Positions 1 to 5,112 of a DNA stretch of 5,112 bases are shown here, one piece after another. The notes beneath the pieces were generated by a model, which made no database searches, was not told the DNA's origin, and saw only the letters and a list, made by a program, of their open reading frames with translations. Numbering within the stretch: position 1 is the stretch's first letter; the number at the start of each line of letters is the position of its first letter. The stretch lies in the NCBI GenBank assembly GCA_947176545.1, contig CAMWRB010000113.1, forward strand, positions 1 through 5,112, read 5' to 3'. Source of the stretch: an uncultured Porphyromonadaceae bacterium (lineage in GTDB: Bacteria > Bacteroidota > Bacteroidia > Bacteroidales > Muribaculaceae). The position numbers and the translations under genes are program-made.

Positions 1-322
1 CAGAAGTACTGCTGCCAATACTTGTGACACTTGCCGGTATTGAGATACTTTCGAGAAGGTAGCAGTTGGCAAATGCAGAGTTGCGGATTTCAGTTACAGT
101 ATAGGTATAGCCTGCATATTCTATTGTCGAAGGGATTACAAGGTCTCTCAGCGTATTTGAACATCCGGTGAGAGTGGCCGTGTTGTTAGAATTCAGGGAG
201 TAGGATAATACTTGGTCAATCGTCGCTGTGCCGGAGTAGGCGGCCCGCGTGACGTTTAGTCCGATTAATAGCAATAGCAGTGATAGCCATCGCTTCAATG
301 AAAATGATGTTAAGTGAGTCAT
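1..322 (-). CDS. BspA-like leucine-rich-repeat surface protein, N-terminal part (cut by window edge)
   Basis: The reading frame opens with ATG at 322 and stays open to the left edge, giving 107 residues; the C-terminus is outside the window. Residues 1-28 form a clear Sec signal peptide: K10-R11, then a Leu-rich core at about 12-22 and an Ala-rich end (T25-R-A-A28), with cleavage likely near residue 27 or 28. From about residue 58 the sequence follows the LRR_5/BspA pattern, with VIPSTI at 62-67, then TEIRNSAFANC (77-87), SISIPASVTSIGSS (92-105) and regularly spaced Ile/Leu. Such proteins are exported and displayed on the cell surface in Bacteroidales, where family members bind host proteins or other cells; the ligand here is unknown. 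The leader before the ATG is A-rich with no Shine-Dalgarno, as is usual in this phylum. I saw no clear TAnnTTTG box in the 107-bp gap upstream. Anchoring or T9SS sorting signals cannot be judged because the C-terminus is missing. The family call is secure; the specific role is not. Confidence 0.85.
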   Translation of the reverse strand, partial: MTHLTSFSLKRWLSLLLLLIGLNVTRAAYSGTATIDQVLSYSLNSNNTATLTGCSNTLRDLVIPSTIEYAGYTYTVTEIRNSAFANCYLLESISIPASVTSIGSSTS

Positions 323-369
323 ATAGTTTGTTTTTAGTTTGATTTTTTCAGTTATATTATTGGATAGCT

Positions 370-436
370 TGAGTAAACAATATGAGACTGAGGCATATCT
401 TTATGGGTGATAGGGGCATATCTCAGAGTTTACTCA
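370..436 (-). repeat. Inverted repeat spanning the end of the membrane-protein gene and the following gap
   Basis: A 9-bp perfect inverted repeat pairs TGAGTAAAC at 370-378 with GTTTACTCA at 428-436. A second, inner complementarity is 388-392 with 422-426, and a 4-bp one is 396-399 with 409-412. The right arm contains the stop codon (430-432) of the upstream gene. A 9-bp direct repeat, GGCATATCT, also occurs at 392-400 and 415-423. The transcript could form an imperfect long hairpin that protects or ends the upstream mRNA, but no U-tract follows, so it is not a standard intrinsic terminator. Confidence 0.3.
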
Positions 437-1071
437 GATTTCTCTTTCAGAAATTTATAAGCTATGATTATGTTTGAATAAATTTTATTCTCGATGTAAT
501 CCCTGCAATATTTTGAGCAAAAAAGGAGGATTATGGATATAATCAGGATATACCCCGGATATATGCAATATGAGCAACAGCAACAACAGCAGTAACAACA
601 GCAGCGGATTAAGCATAAAAAGAAGCTGATGATAGTTGAGATAATGCAAACCCCGCTCAGATTCATCATAAAGGCTGATAATGTCTCAAGTGCAGGTATA
701 TTACCCAATAAGTTGCCTTGTTGTACAGTATAGTAATATTTGTAATAAGTATATAGAGCGTTCTTGGAGTCTCCTTCTATTTCCGGCAACTGAACCTTCT
801 CTTTTTCACAAGTCTTTCTGATTCTTTCAAGTTTGTTCTTATAGAAAATAATCTGAAATCCACGCCAATTGCATTCTGCAAGTCTATCAATCAGGAATGA
901 GAAGAAGAGTCCTGTGATAAAGCACGCAACGACATATATACTGATAGGTATAGGCCCGTCTATGAGCGTTATATCAAAACAAGGTATCGCAAAAAGCCAT
1001 AACGACAGGAGGAAACCGATGACCAGTCGGTTTAGCGAATCATAAAATGAAGAACCGAGCAGAGGTGTCAT
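430..1071 (-). CDS. Uncharacterised membrane protein with about four TM segments and a poly-cysteine tract
   Basis: The protein has 213 residues and starts with ATG at 1071. I do not recognise the family. Hydrophobic stretches suggest two N-terminal membrane segments (about 15-36 and 42-62), a soluble charged and Tyr-rich middle part (about 63-130, with KNKLERIRKTCEKEK at 78-92 and YTYYKYYYTVQQGN at 107-120), and two C-terminal segments (about 135-156 and 170-187), followed by a charged tail. Between the last two segments residues 157-166 are CCCYCCCCCC, with C153 and C169 nearby. In all I count 18 cysteines in 213 residues. The gene is visibly richer in A/T than gltX and waaA, which suggests a different history. 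It lies downstream of the candidate structured leader RNA (1089-1441), and that leader may control its translation. Metal or redox handling is a guess prompted only by the cysteines. The reading frame and membrane nature are well supported; the function is unknown. Confidence 0.75.
   Translation of the reverse strand: MTPLLGSSFYDSLNRLVIGFLLSLWLFAIPCFDITLIDGPIPISIYVVACFITGLFFSFLIDRLAECNWRGFQIIFYKNKLERIRKTCEKEKVQLPEIEGDSKNALYTYYKYYYTVQQGNLLGNIPALETLSAFMMNLSGVCIISTIISFFLCLIRCCCYCCCCCCSYCIYPGYILIISIILLFCSKYCRDYIENKIYSNIIIAYKFLKEKSE
574..603 (-). repeat. Trinucleotide (CAA/CAG; TTG/CTG-type) tract encoding the cysteine run
   Basis: On the plus strand 574-603 is an almost pure run of GCA/ACA/CAG-phase triplets. 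Read on the minus strand in the gene's frame it gives TGC and TGT codons, nine Cys with one Tyr (TAC) interrupting. The low-complexity triplet repeat can plausibly expand or contract by slippage without breaking the frame, which would change the number of cysteines. Confidence 0.7.
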
Positions 1072-1088
1072 AATATAAAGTCATCCCC

Positions 1089-1225
1089 GGCTCTCAATTT
1101 GGATGTAATGCAGGTAGTAAAAAAAGTATAGTGACAGAAAGCGTGAGAGCCTTATTTGTTGCCCGTCTCGCTGCCTGAGGCCTACCACAGCCTACCTATG
1201 CAGACGAGCAACGTAGACCTCACGC
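1089..1225 (-). promoter_or_regulatory. Candidate switch segment (expression platform) in front of the 213-residue membrane-protein gene
   Basis: Minus-strand RNA segments here can pair in alternative ways. B (1225-1219, GCGUGAG) is complementary over 7 nt to A' (1147-1141, CUCACGC). The segment 1151-1144 (GGCUCUCA), which overlaps most of A', is complementary over 8 nt to D (1096-1089, UGAGAGCC). B can instead pair over 9 nt with the 5' end of the transcript (A, 1440-1432). A:B pairing would free A' to bind D, which sits 17 nt upstream of the ATG at 1071. B:A' pairing would release D. This is the logic of a riboswitch or attenuator; which state is on or off is inference. A run of seven U (1125-1119) follows A' by about 15 nt, too far for a textbook terminator. 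Confidence 0.45.
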
Positions 1226-1441
1226 CGATATGAACTACCCGTCACCTCCTGATACCGGGAGGATAATGACGGTATATAATCATACCCATGAGCATCTATC
1301 GTCGCTCTGTTTTCGGCATAGGTTCTGATATTGTGGTAGTTTCAGACAACCAAAAACAGGCGCTGATAAACGCCTTCAATATGTTTGAAATTCCCTCACC
1401 TTTTGGGACATAGAGATATGTCACACCCGACCGGCGTGAGA
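1158..1441 (-). ncRNA. Candidate structured RNA domain (unrecognised family), leader of the downstream membrane-protein gene
   Basis: Several hairpins stack up on the minus strand. The closing stem pairs 1440-1432 with 1227-1219 (9 bp, perfect). Inside it are 1422-1417 with 1412-1407 (6 bp, UCUC loop), 1389-1385 with 1379-1375 (5 bp), 1375-1371 with 1362-1358 (5 bp), 1351-1321 (ggtt+ctga stem, 8 bp with a 2-nt bulge and a 13-nt loop), and 1272-1239 (6+5 bp around a 4-nt bulge). Beyond it is an 11-bp hairpin at 1212-1158; position 1207/1163 is a G-U pair on the minus strand but a C-A mismatch on the plus strand, which favours minus-strand transcription. The 13-nt loop (1339-1332) is complementary over 8 nt to the apical loop of the 1212-1158 hairpin (1189-1182). 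A promoter ends just before the closing stem. I saw none of the conserved cores of RNase P RNA, tmRNA, cobalamin riboswitch or SRP RNA. It could be a riboswitch-like leader, a stand-alone RNA or a repeated intergenic element. Confidence 0.5.
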
Positions 1442-1448
1442 ATTATCG

Positions 1449-1456
1449 CAAATATA
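1449..1456 (-). promoter_or_regulatory. Bacteroidota-type -7 promoter box (TATATTTG)
   Basis: On the minus strand the octamer TATATTTG matches the Bacteroidota sigma-ABfr -7 consensus TAnnTTTG exactly. I see no clear TTTG -33 element at the usual 19-21 nt spacing; the upstream part is instead rich in T. Transcription would begin at about 1442, immediately before the 5' strand of the closing stem of the candidate RNA. The box would serve that RNA and probably the membrane-protein gene starting at 1071. Confidence 0.6.
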
Positions 1457-1457
1457 C

Positions 1458-1501
1458 AAAAAAATCTGTTAGAGCGATTGACTTTTAGAAATATTTAACA
1501 G
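1458..1501 (-). terminator. Possible weak terminator after waaA
   Basis: On the minus strand CTGTTA (1501-1496) is complementary to TAACAG (1471-1466), and the second arm is followed by ATTTTTTT (1465-1458). The loop between the arms is long (24 nt) and the stem only 6 bp with few GC pairs, so termination may be partial. It begins 22 bp after the waaA stop codon and ends directly before the TATATTTG promoter box, as expected for a boundary between transcription units. Confidence 0.35.
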
Positions 1502-1523
1502 GTACGGTTTGAACGAGAGTGTG

Positions 1524-2783
1524 TCAAGAATCGAGGGGGAGGGAGTTGTAGATGAGGCGGGTGGCGCCGAGTTTGGATTGGATGTATTCGGCTGCCCAAC
1601 GGCCGCGTTGGTTGCGCTCGACGGTGTCACAGAGGAGACGGGAGGCGGTACGCTCGAAACCCTCACGGCTGTGGACTGCTATGCCACCACCGAGAGTCTT
1701 GATTTCTTCGGCTTCGATAAATTTGGAATGGTTCGGCCCGAAAACGACCGGTATGCCGTAGACGGCAGCTTCGTTGATGTTGTGAAGACCTGCGCCGAAA
1801 CCGCCACCTATATAAGCGAAGTCAGCATAGGCATATGCGGATGACAACAGTCCGAAACAGTCGATGACGAGTACCTGCTGCGCGCCAGGCTGTCGCCGGC
1901 CGTTGCGTATTTCACTGAGCAGGATGGTGTTTTCGCGTCCGAAAAGTTCTTTCAGTTTGTCAAGTCTTTCCGGATCAAATTCATGTGGGGCGATGATGAC
2001 CTTGACCTCCGGATGTTGTGTGACCCAACGGGCGTATATTTCTTCGTCAGCGGGCCAGCTGCTTCCGGCTATGAATACGGGTGTCGTCCGTGCCGGTGTG
2101 CGTGCACCGCAGAATGCGTCTAATTCGGGAATCGGACGCACAGTGCGCATTATATCACTTACGCGGTCGAAACGTGTATCTCCGGCAACGGTTACATCTG
2201 TTACTCCGATATTTTGCAACAGTTTTTTACTCCCCTCATCCTGTACGAACAGATGTGTGAAATTGCGTAGCCAACGGCGATAGAAACCTCCGTACGGTTT
2301 GAAAAATAGTTGATTGCTACGGAAGACCCCGCTGATGAGGTAAGTAGGTATGTGGCGCCGATTTAATTCGTTGAGATAATTACCCCAGAATTCATATTTC
2401 ACAAATATTGCAATGCTCGGATTGACGATGTCGAGAAAACGGCGGACGTTGCGCGATGTGTCAAACGGAAGATAGCAGATTACATCCGCTCCGTCATAAT
2501 TTTTACGCACCTCATAGCCTGACGGGGAGAAGAATGTCAGGAGTATTTTCAGTTCCGGATGCTCGCGTCTGAGCATTTCGATGAGCGGACGTCCCTGCTC
2601 AAACTCACCGAGAGAGGCAGCATGAATCCAGATATAGCGTGATTTAGGGTCAATCTTTTGTCGCAGGAGTACGAACGTTTCGGAGAGGCCGCGGTTTAGA
2701 TTGGCAGCCTTGTTGTTTCTACAAGCTGCCAATCTAACGCCCTGTCTGTATAGCCATATTCCGGCTGAATATATCGGATTCAC
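1524..2783 (-). CDS. waaA: 3-deoxy-D-manno-octulosonic acid (Kdo) transferase, GT30 family
   Basis: This inner-membrane enzyme, also called KdtA, transfers Kdo from CMP-Kdo to the lipid A precursor (lipid IVA), the first step of LPS core assembly. The protein has 419 residues, a normal length for the family. Residues 1-20 form the short N-terminal membrane-associated helix. HAASLGEFEQG (54-64) is the family hallmark, with E60 in the position of the catalytic base. The C-terminal Rossmann half carries GSSWPADE (240-247), IIAPHE (263-268), IGGGFG (325-330) and GLHNINEAAVYGIPVVFGP (332-350), the CMP-Kdo site region. The start is GTG at 2783; no in-frame ATG lies upstream and the N-terminus aligns well with the family from there. 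It follows gltX by 63 bp with no visible terminator, so co-transcription is likely. Whether it adds one Kdo or two cannot be told from sequence. The family assignment is firm. Confidence 0.95.
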   Translation of the reverse strand: MNPIYSAGIWLYRQGVRLAACRNNKAANLNRGLSETFVLLRQKIDPKSRYIWIHAASLGEFEQGRPLIEMLRREHPELKILLTFFSPSGYEVRKNYDGADVICYLPFDTSRNVRRFLDIVNPSIAIFVKYEFWGNYLNELNRRHIPTYLISGVFRSNQLFFKPYGGFYRRWLRNFTHLFVQDEGSKKLLQNIGVTDVTVAGDTRFDRVSDIMRTVRPIPELDAFCGARTPARTTPVFIAGSSWPADEEIYARWVTQHPEVKVIIAPHEFDPERLDKLKELFGRENTILLSEIRNGRRQPGAQQVLVIDCFGLLSSAYAYADFAYIGGGFGAGLHNINEAAVYGIPVVFGPNHSKFIEAEEIKTLGGGIAVHSREGFERTASRLLCDTVERNQRGRWAAEYIQSKLGATRLIYNSLPLDS

Positions 2784-2790
2784 CCTTTTT

Positions 2791-2818
2791 ATTAGTGATT
2801 AGTTATTAGTTGTTAGTT
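2791..2818. repeat. Four tandem heptamers (RTTAGTK) in the gltX-waaA gap
   Basis: On the plus strand the heptamers attagtg, attagtt, attagtt and gttagtt follow one another without spacers, and a decayed fifth unit (atttggt) may follow. On the transcribed minus strand this gives an ACTAAY-type A/T-rich repeat ending 7 bp before the GTG start of waaA. It occupies the place of the ribosome-binding region, where Bacteroidota rely on unstructured A/T-rich leaders rather than a Shine-Dalgarno. Copy-number variation could alter waaA translation; that is inference. Confidence 0.6.
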
Positions 2819-2846
2819 ATTTGGTGTTTGTGCTTTGTTTATTTTG

Positions 2847-4376
2847 TTATTCGGGGAGGGGGATGGTGTCGATGGCGCGGCGGATACGGGCGATGACTTC
2901 CTGACGGGGCATCATCTCGGTGATGTCGAACATGTGCGGTCCGCGACATGCTCCGACTACGGCCAGACGGAATGCGTTCATGACGTTGCCCAGGTGGTAT
3001 CCATTGGCGGCTATCCAGTCGAGCACTATCTTCTCGGCATTTGCAGAGGTCATGTCGTCAATCCCCTCGAGAACTCCTATCAGCTCATTCATTATGGCCG
3101 GAGTCTCGGCGCTCCAACGCTTCTTGACATCTTTGGGTGCATACTCTGTCGGAGCGACAAAGAAGAAGTCGGCCTGATCCCACAGGTCCTGCACGAAGTC
3201 GGCACGACCCTTGACCATGCCGAGGGCACGGGCTATATATTCATCAGAGAATTTGCCGTCGAGTCCCTTTTCGACAAGAATAGGCTTGAAGAGTACAGCA
3301 AGTTGGTCGTCAGGCATCTTCATCAGATATTCATGGTTGAACCAGATACCCTTCTTATAGTCAAACTTGGCTCCGCTCTTGGAGCAGTGGTCAAACGAGA
3401 ACTTGTCAATCAGTTCCTGCATGGACATTACCTCGGAGTCATCACCGGGATTCCACCCGAGCAAGGCAAGGAAGTTGACGACAGCTTCTGGGAGGTAGCC
3501 CTTCTCGCGATAGCCGGAAGAAATCTCTCCCGATTTGGGGTCATGCCATTCGAGCGGGAACACGGGGAAACCGAGTTTGTCGCCGTCACGTTTCGAGAGT
3601 TTGCCGTTGCCGACGGGTTTCAGCAGCAGCGGGAGATGAACGAACTGCGGCATGGTGTCTTCCCAACCGAAGGCACGATAGAGCAATACATGCAGAGGTG
3701 CGGAGGGAAGCCATTCCTCACCACGGATGACGTGTGACACCTCCATCAGGTGGTCATCGACAATGTTGGCAAGGTGGTATGTGGGGAGGTCATCCGCAGA
3801 TTTGTAGAGCACCTTGTCGTCAAGGATATTACTGTTGATGGTGACCTGACCGCGAATAAGGTCATTGACGGTGACATCCTCGTCCGGCTCAATCTTGAAG
3901 CGGACTACATATTGATGTCCGTCTGCAATCAGTCGGTCCACCTCCTCCTTCGGCATAGTCAATGAATTGCGCATCGACATGCGTGTGGAGGCGTCATACT
4001 GGAAGTTGGGAGTGGCTTCGCGGGCAGCCTCCAGTTCTTCGGGGGTGTCGAAAGCTATGTATGCCTTGCCGGCATCGAGCAGTTGTTTGACATGCTCCCG
4101 ATAGATGTCGCGGCGCTCCGACTGCTTGTAGGGGCCGTAGCCGCCACCTTCGCGCACACCCTCGTCGATACCGATGCCGAGCCATTTCAGACTCTCGTTG
4201 ATATATTCCTCAGCACCGGGCACGAAACGGCGGCTGTCGGTGTCCTCGATACGCAGTATCATATCTCCGCCATGCTGACGGGCGAAGAGGTAATTGAACA
4301 AGGCGGTGCGCACACCACCGATATGCAGGGGTCCCGTAGGTGACGGGGCAAATCTTACTCTGACTTTTCTATCCAT
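2847..4376 (-). CDS. gltX: Glutamyl-tRNA synthetase (class I)
   Basis: The cytoplasmic enzyme charges tRNA-Glu with glutamate using ATP. It has 509 residues, close to the usual 470-510. The N-terminal catalytic Rossmann fold shows [21 protein letters not shown] (8-28), whose HIGG at 18-21 is the HIGH motif, and LRIEDTD (41-47). [15 protein letters not shown] (215-229) and the KMSKS equivalent KLSKRDG (259-265) follow. The anticodon-binding helical region makes up roughly residues 330-509. The zinc-binding cysteines present near residue 100 in the E. coli enzyme are missing: the segment [18 protein letters not shown] (103-120) resembles the zinc-free type known from Thermus. The start ATG at 4376 has the expected [16 protein letters not shown]-terminus and an A/T-rich leader. 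It lies between a DUF3256 gene (83 bp upstream) and waaA (63 bp downstream). Whether it is strictly specific for tRNA-Glu cannot be read off here, though discriminating activity is the default. Confidence 0.97.
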   Translation of the reverse strand: MDRKVRVRFAPSPTGPLHIGGVRTALFNYLFARQHGGDMILRIEDTDSRRFVPGAEEYINESLKWLGIGIDEGVREGGGYGPYKQSERRDIYREHVKQLLDAGKAYIAFDTPEELEAAREATPNFQYDASTRMSMRNSLTMPKEEVDRLIADGHQYVVRFKIEPDEDVTVNDLIRGQVTINSNILDDKVLYKSADDLPTYHLANIVDDHLMEVSHVIRGEEWLPSAPLHVLLYRAFGWEDTMPQFVHLPLLLKPVGNGKLSKRDGDKLGFPVFPLEWHDPKSGEISSGYREKGYLPEAVVNFLALLGWNPGDDSEVMSMQELIDKFSFDHCSKSGAKFDYKKGIWFNHEYLMKMPDDQLAVLFKPILVEKGLDGKFSDEYIARALGMVKGRADFVQDLWDQADFFFVAPTEYAPKDVKKRWSAETPAIMNELIGVLEGIDDMTSANAEKIVLDWIAANGYHLGNVMNAFRLAVVGACRGPHMFDITEMMPRQEVIARIRRAIDTIPLPE

Positions 4377-4381
4377 TATAT

Positions 4382-4422
4382 CTGTTTTCGATTTTAATTC
4401 AGTATATCAACTGTTTTCGATT
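4382..4422. repeat. 12-bp direct repeat in the gltX leader
   Basis: CTGTTTTCGATT occurs at 4382-4393 and again at 4411-4422 on the plus strand, with starts 29 bp apart. On the gltX mRNA this is AAUCGAAAACAG twice, the second copy ending about 5 nt before the AUG. A pair of identical 12-mers about three helical turns apart could be a regulator site or an RNA-binding site, or a duplicated leader. Confidence 0.55.
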
Positions 4423-4440
4423 ATAATTTTCAATTATAAT
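4420..4440. repeat. Perfect A/T-only inverted repeat upstream of gltX
   Basis: ATTATAATT at 4420-4428 and AATTATAAT at 4432-4440 are perfect inverted repeats around a 3-nt spacer. The palindrome overlaps the second copy of the 12-bp direct repeat. With no GC pair in the stem it is a poor terminator and no U-tract follows; a dyad operator or a promoter-melting region is a better guess. Confidence 0.5.
4431..4438 (-). promoter_or_regulatory. Weak -7-like box upstream of gltX
   Basis: TATAATTG on the minus strand differs from the Bacteroidota -7 consensus TAnnTTTG at one position. A TTG lies 22 bp further upstream, slightly off the usual -33 spacing. If active, gltX and waaA could be transcribed independently of the DUF3256 gene. 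The box sits in very A/T-rich DNA, so chance matches are easy. Confidence 0.25.
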
Positions 4441-4459
4441 ATTTTGTATGGTGTATGAA

Positions 4460-5112
4460 TCAAGTTTGTCTAAGGGTGATAACACGCTCGAAGCGACGAC
4501 CGTTCCATCGCCATCGCATCTCCTTGACCAGCTTTGGCATAATCTCGCGTTTCATCTCCTCGGAGAGGAAACTGATAGAGGAGATGCGTCCTGTCAGTAC
4601 ATCATCATCCGGCGACAGCGTATACTCTATGGCATAGAACGGCACTTCCTGTTGCAACCGTTTCTGTTCGTGGTGTCCCTCTCTGTTGTCGGGAGTAAGC
4701 CAGAAGTGTTTCGGGTCGGGCAGCTTGAAATATTTCCCGGTTTCGAGTTGATTGGCTTCGGCGTCAAAAAAGAGGATTTGGCTGTCGGCCGCCACATTGT
4801 CAGATGCGACTGTGTAGACGGCCATAAAGATGTCACCGCGTTTCCGGTCATGCAACTTCTTGATTTGCAATGATGAGACGTTGGTGATATGTACCCGCAG
4901 ATAGCCCGGTTTGTATTCTTCAATCCATGACTCGCCACGATATGCGTTCCTGACGTGTACGAGGCTGTCAGCTTTCAGATAATCGAGCATATCAAGACGA
5001 ACCGGTGCCGGTATGATGGCCAGATATTTGTCGGGAAATTTAGCAAAAATATCACACACAGTGACTTCCCCGCCGGTCTCGGCGGCAGAAGTCACTGTAG
5101 ATACTGCAGCAA
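4460..5112 (-). CDS. DUF3256 family exported protein (5' end outside the window)
   Basis: The frame is open from the right edge to a TGA at 4460, giving 216 visible residues. A GTG at 5095 is in frame but is unlikely to be the true start. The codons before it (Ala-Ala-Val-Ser-Thr) continue the frame and, with VTSAAE after them, look like the end of a signal peptide, so the start lies beyond 5112. The mature part, with IFAKFPDKYLAIIP and then LDMLDYLKADSL, followed by a beta-rich stretch, matches what I know of DUF3256 (PF11644), small secreted or periplasmic proteins of Bacteroidota with no assigned function. Two aromatic/charged stretches stand out: HFWLTPDNREGHHEQKR near the middle and EMRWRWNGRRFERV at the end. 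It precedes gltX by 83 bp. The family assignment is from memory of the N-terminal pattern, not a profile search. Confidence 0.75.
   Translation of the reverse strand, partial: AAVSTVTSAAETGGEVTVCDIFAKFPDKYLAIIPAPVRLDMLDYLKADSLVHVRNAYRGESWIEEYKPGYLRVHITNVSSLQIKKLHDRKRGDIFMAVYTVASDNVAADSQILFFDAEANQLETGKYFKLPDPKHFWLTPDNREGHHEQKRLQQEVPFYAIEYTLSPDDDVLTGRISSISFLSEEMKREIMPKLVKEMRWRWNGRRFERVITLRQT

Noticed and set aside
571..610. CRISPR-like or regulatory repeat at the CAA/CAG tract
   Set aside because: It is a coding triplet tract in frame with the membrane protein, without spacer structure.
1242..1295. Minus-strand 17-codon ORF (starting MLMGMIIYRHYPP) as a possible leader peptide
   Set aside because: Its 3' half forms one arm of the 1239-1272 hairpin, no run of regulatory codons is evident, and short ORFs of this size are expected by chance.
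1288..1413. Plus-strand 41-codon ORF beginning MSIYRRSVFGIG, with protein-like composition
   Set aside because: It overlaps the hairpins of the candidate minus-strand RNA and has no recognisable promoter, leader or family. A conserved peptide in relatives with synonymous change would revive it.
1141..1441. RNase P RNA, tmRNA, SRP RNA, 6S RNA or cobalamin riboswitch
   Set aside because: The conserved cores I know (RNase P GAGGAAAGUCC, tmRNA tRNA-like end, SRP apical loop, B12 box GCCACUG) are absent on both strands. 6S cannot be strictly excluded by eye, but the multi-hairpin layout does not resemble one long bulged rod.
1089..1441. Retron msr-msd, because complementary segments flank a folded RNA
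   Set aside because: No reverse transcriptase gene is in the window on either side, and the loop-loop contact and the third and fourth complementary segments are not retron features.
1509..2283. Plus-strand and alternate-frame ORFs over waaA
   Set aside because: They lie antisense to or out of frame with the well-supported Kdo transferase and have low-complexity, non-family translations.
2835..3737. 300-codon ORF on the plus strand opposite gltX
   Set aside because: Antisense shadow of a clearly identified gltX; its translation shows no family features and it arises from the codon usage of the real gene.
4460..5095. GTG at 5095 as the true start of the DUF3256 gene
   Set aside because: The frame stays open upstream to the window edge with signal-peptide-like residues, so this would cut the signal peptide; the start is outside the window.

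Overview
The window reads as chromosomal DNA of a Gram-negative Bacteroidota, most likely a gut Bacteroidales (a Muribaculaceae- or Bacteroides-like genome). The reasons are a Kdo transferase gene (so the cell makes LPS), a DUF3256 protein (a family known from Bacteroidota), a BspA-type leucine-rich-repeat surface protein, a TAnnTTTG-type promoter box, and A/T-rich gene leaders without Shine-Dalgarno sequences. Every supported gene lies on the minus strand, so transcription runs from right to left.

Right half (about 5112 down to 1524): a housekeeping cluster in the order DUF3256 exported protein (5' end cut by the window edge), gltX (glutamyl-tRNA synthetase), waaA/kdtA (Kdo transferase). The gaps are 83 and 63 bp, and neither contains a convincing terminator, so co-transcription is plausible. 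The first gap holds a 12-bp direct repeat and a perfect A/T-only hairpin. The second holds four tandem heptamers directly in front of the GTG start of waaA. A weak terminator candidate follows waaA at 1458-1501.

Middle (1072-1523, about 450 bp without a convincing gene): the most interesting part. A good Bacteroidota -7 box on the minus strand (1449-1456) predicts a transcript beginning at about 1442. That transcript would start with a 9-nt segment A (1440-1432) complementary to B (1227-1219). B is also complementary to A' (1147-1141), and A' overlaps a segment complementary by 8 nt to D (1096-1089), which lies 17 nt upstream of the next start codon. These mutually exclusive pairings look like a riboswitch or attenuator leader. 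The domain also holds at least five hairpins and an 8-nt loop-loop complementarity. I do not recognise it as a known RNA family.

Left part (1071 down to 1): the gene behind this leader encodes an unrecognised 213-residue protein with about four membrane segments and an extraordinary run of cysteines (9 of 10 residues), encoded by a CAA/CAG-type trinucleotide tract. After a 107-bp gap comes the 5' end of a BspA-like LRR protein with a signal peptide, cut by the left window edge.

The right-hand genes are core functions (translation and lipid A-core assembly). The leader RNA plus Cys-rich membrane protein looks like a separate accessory transcription unit. Its function is unknown.
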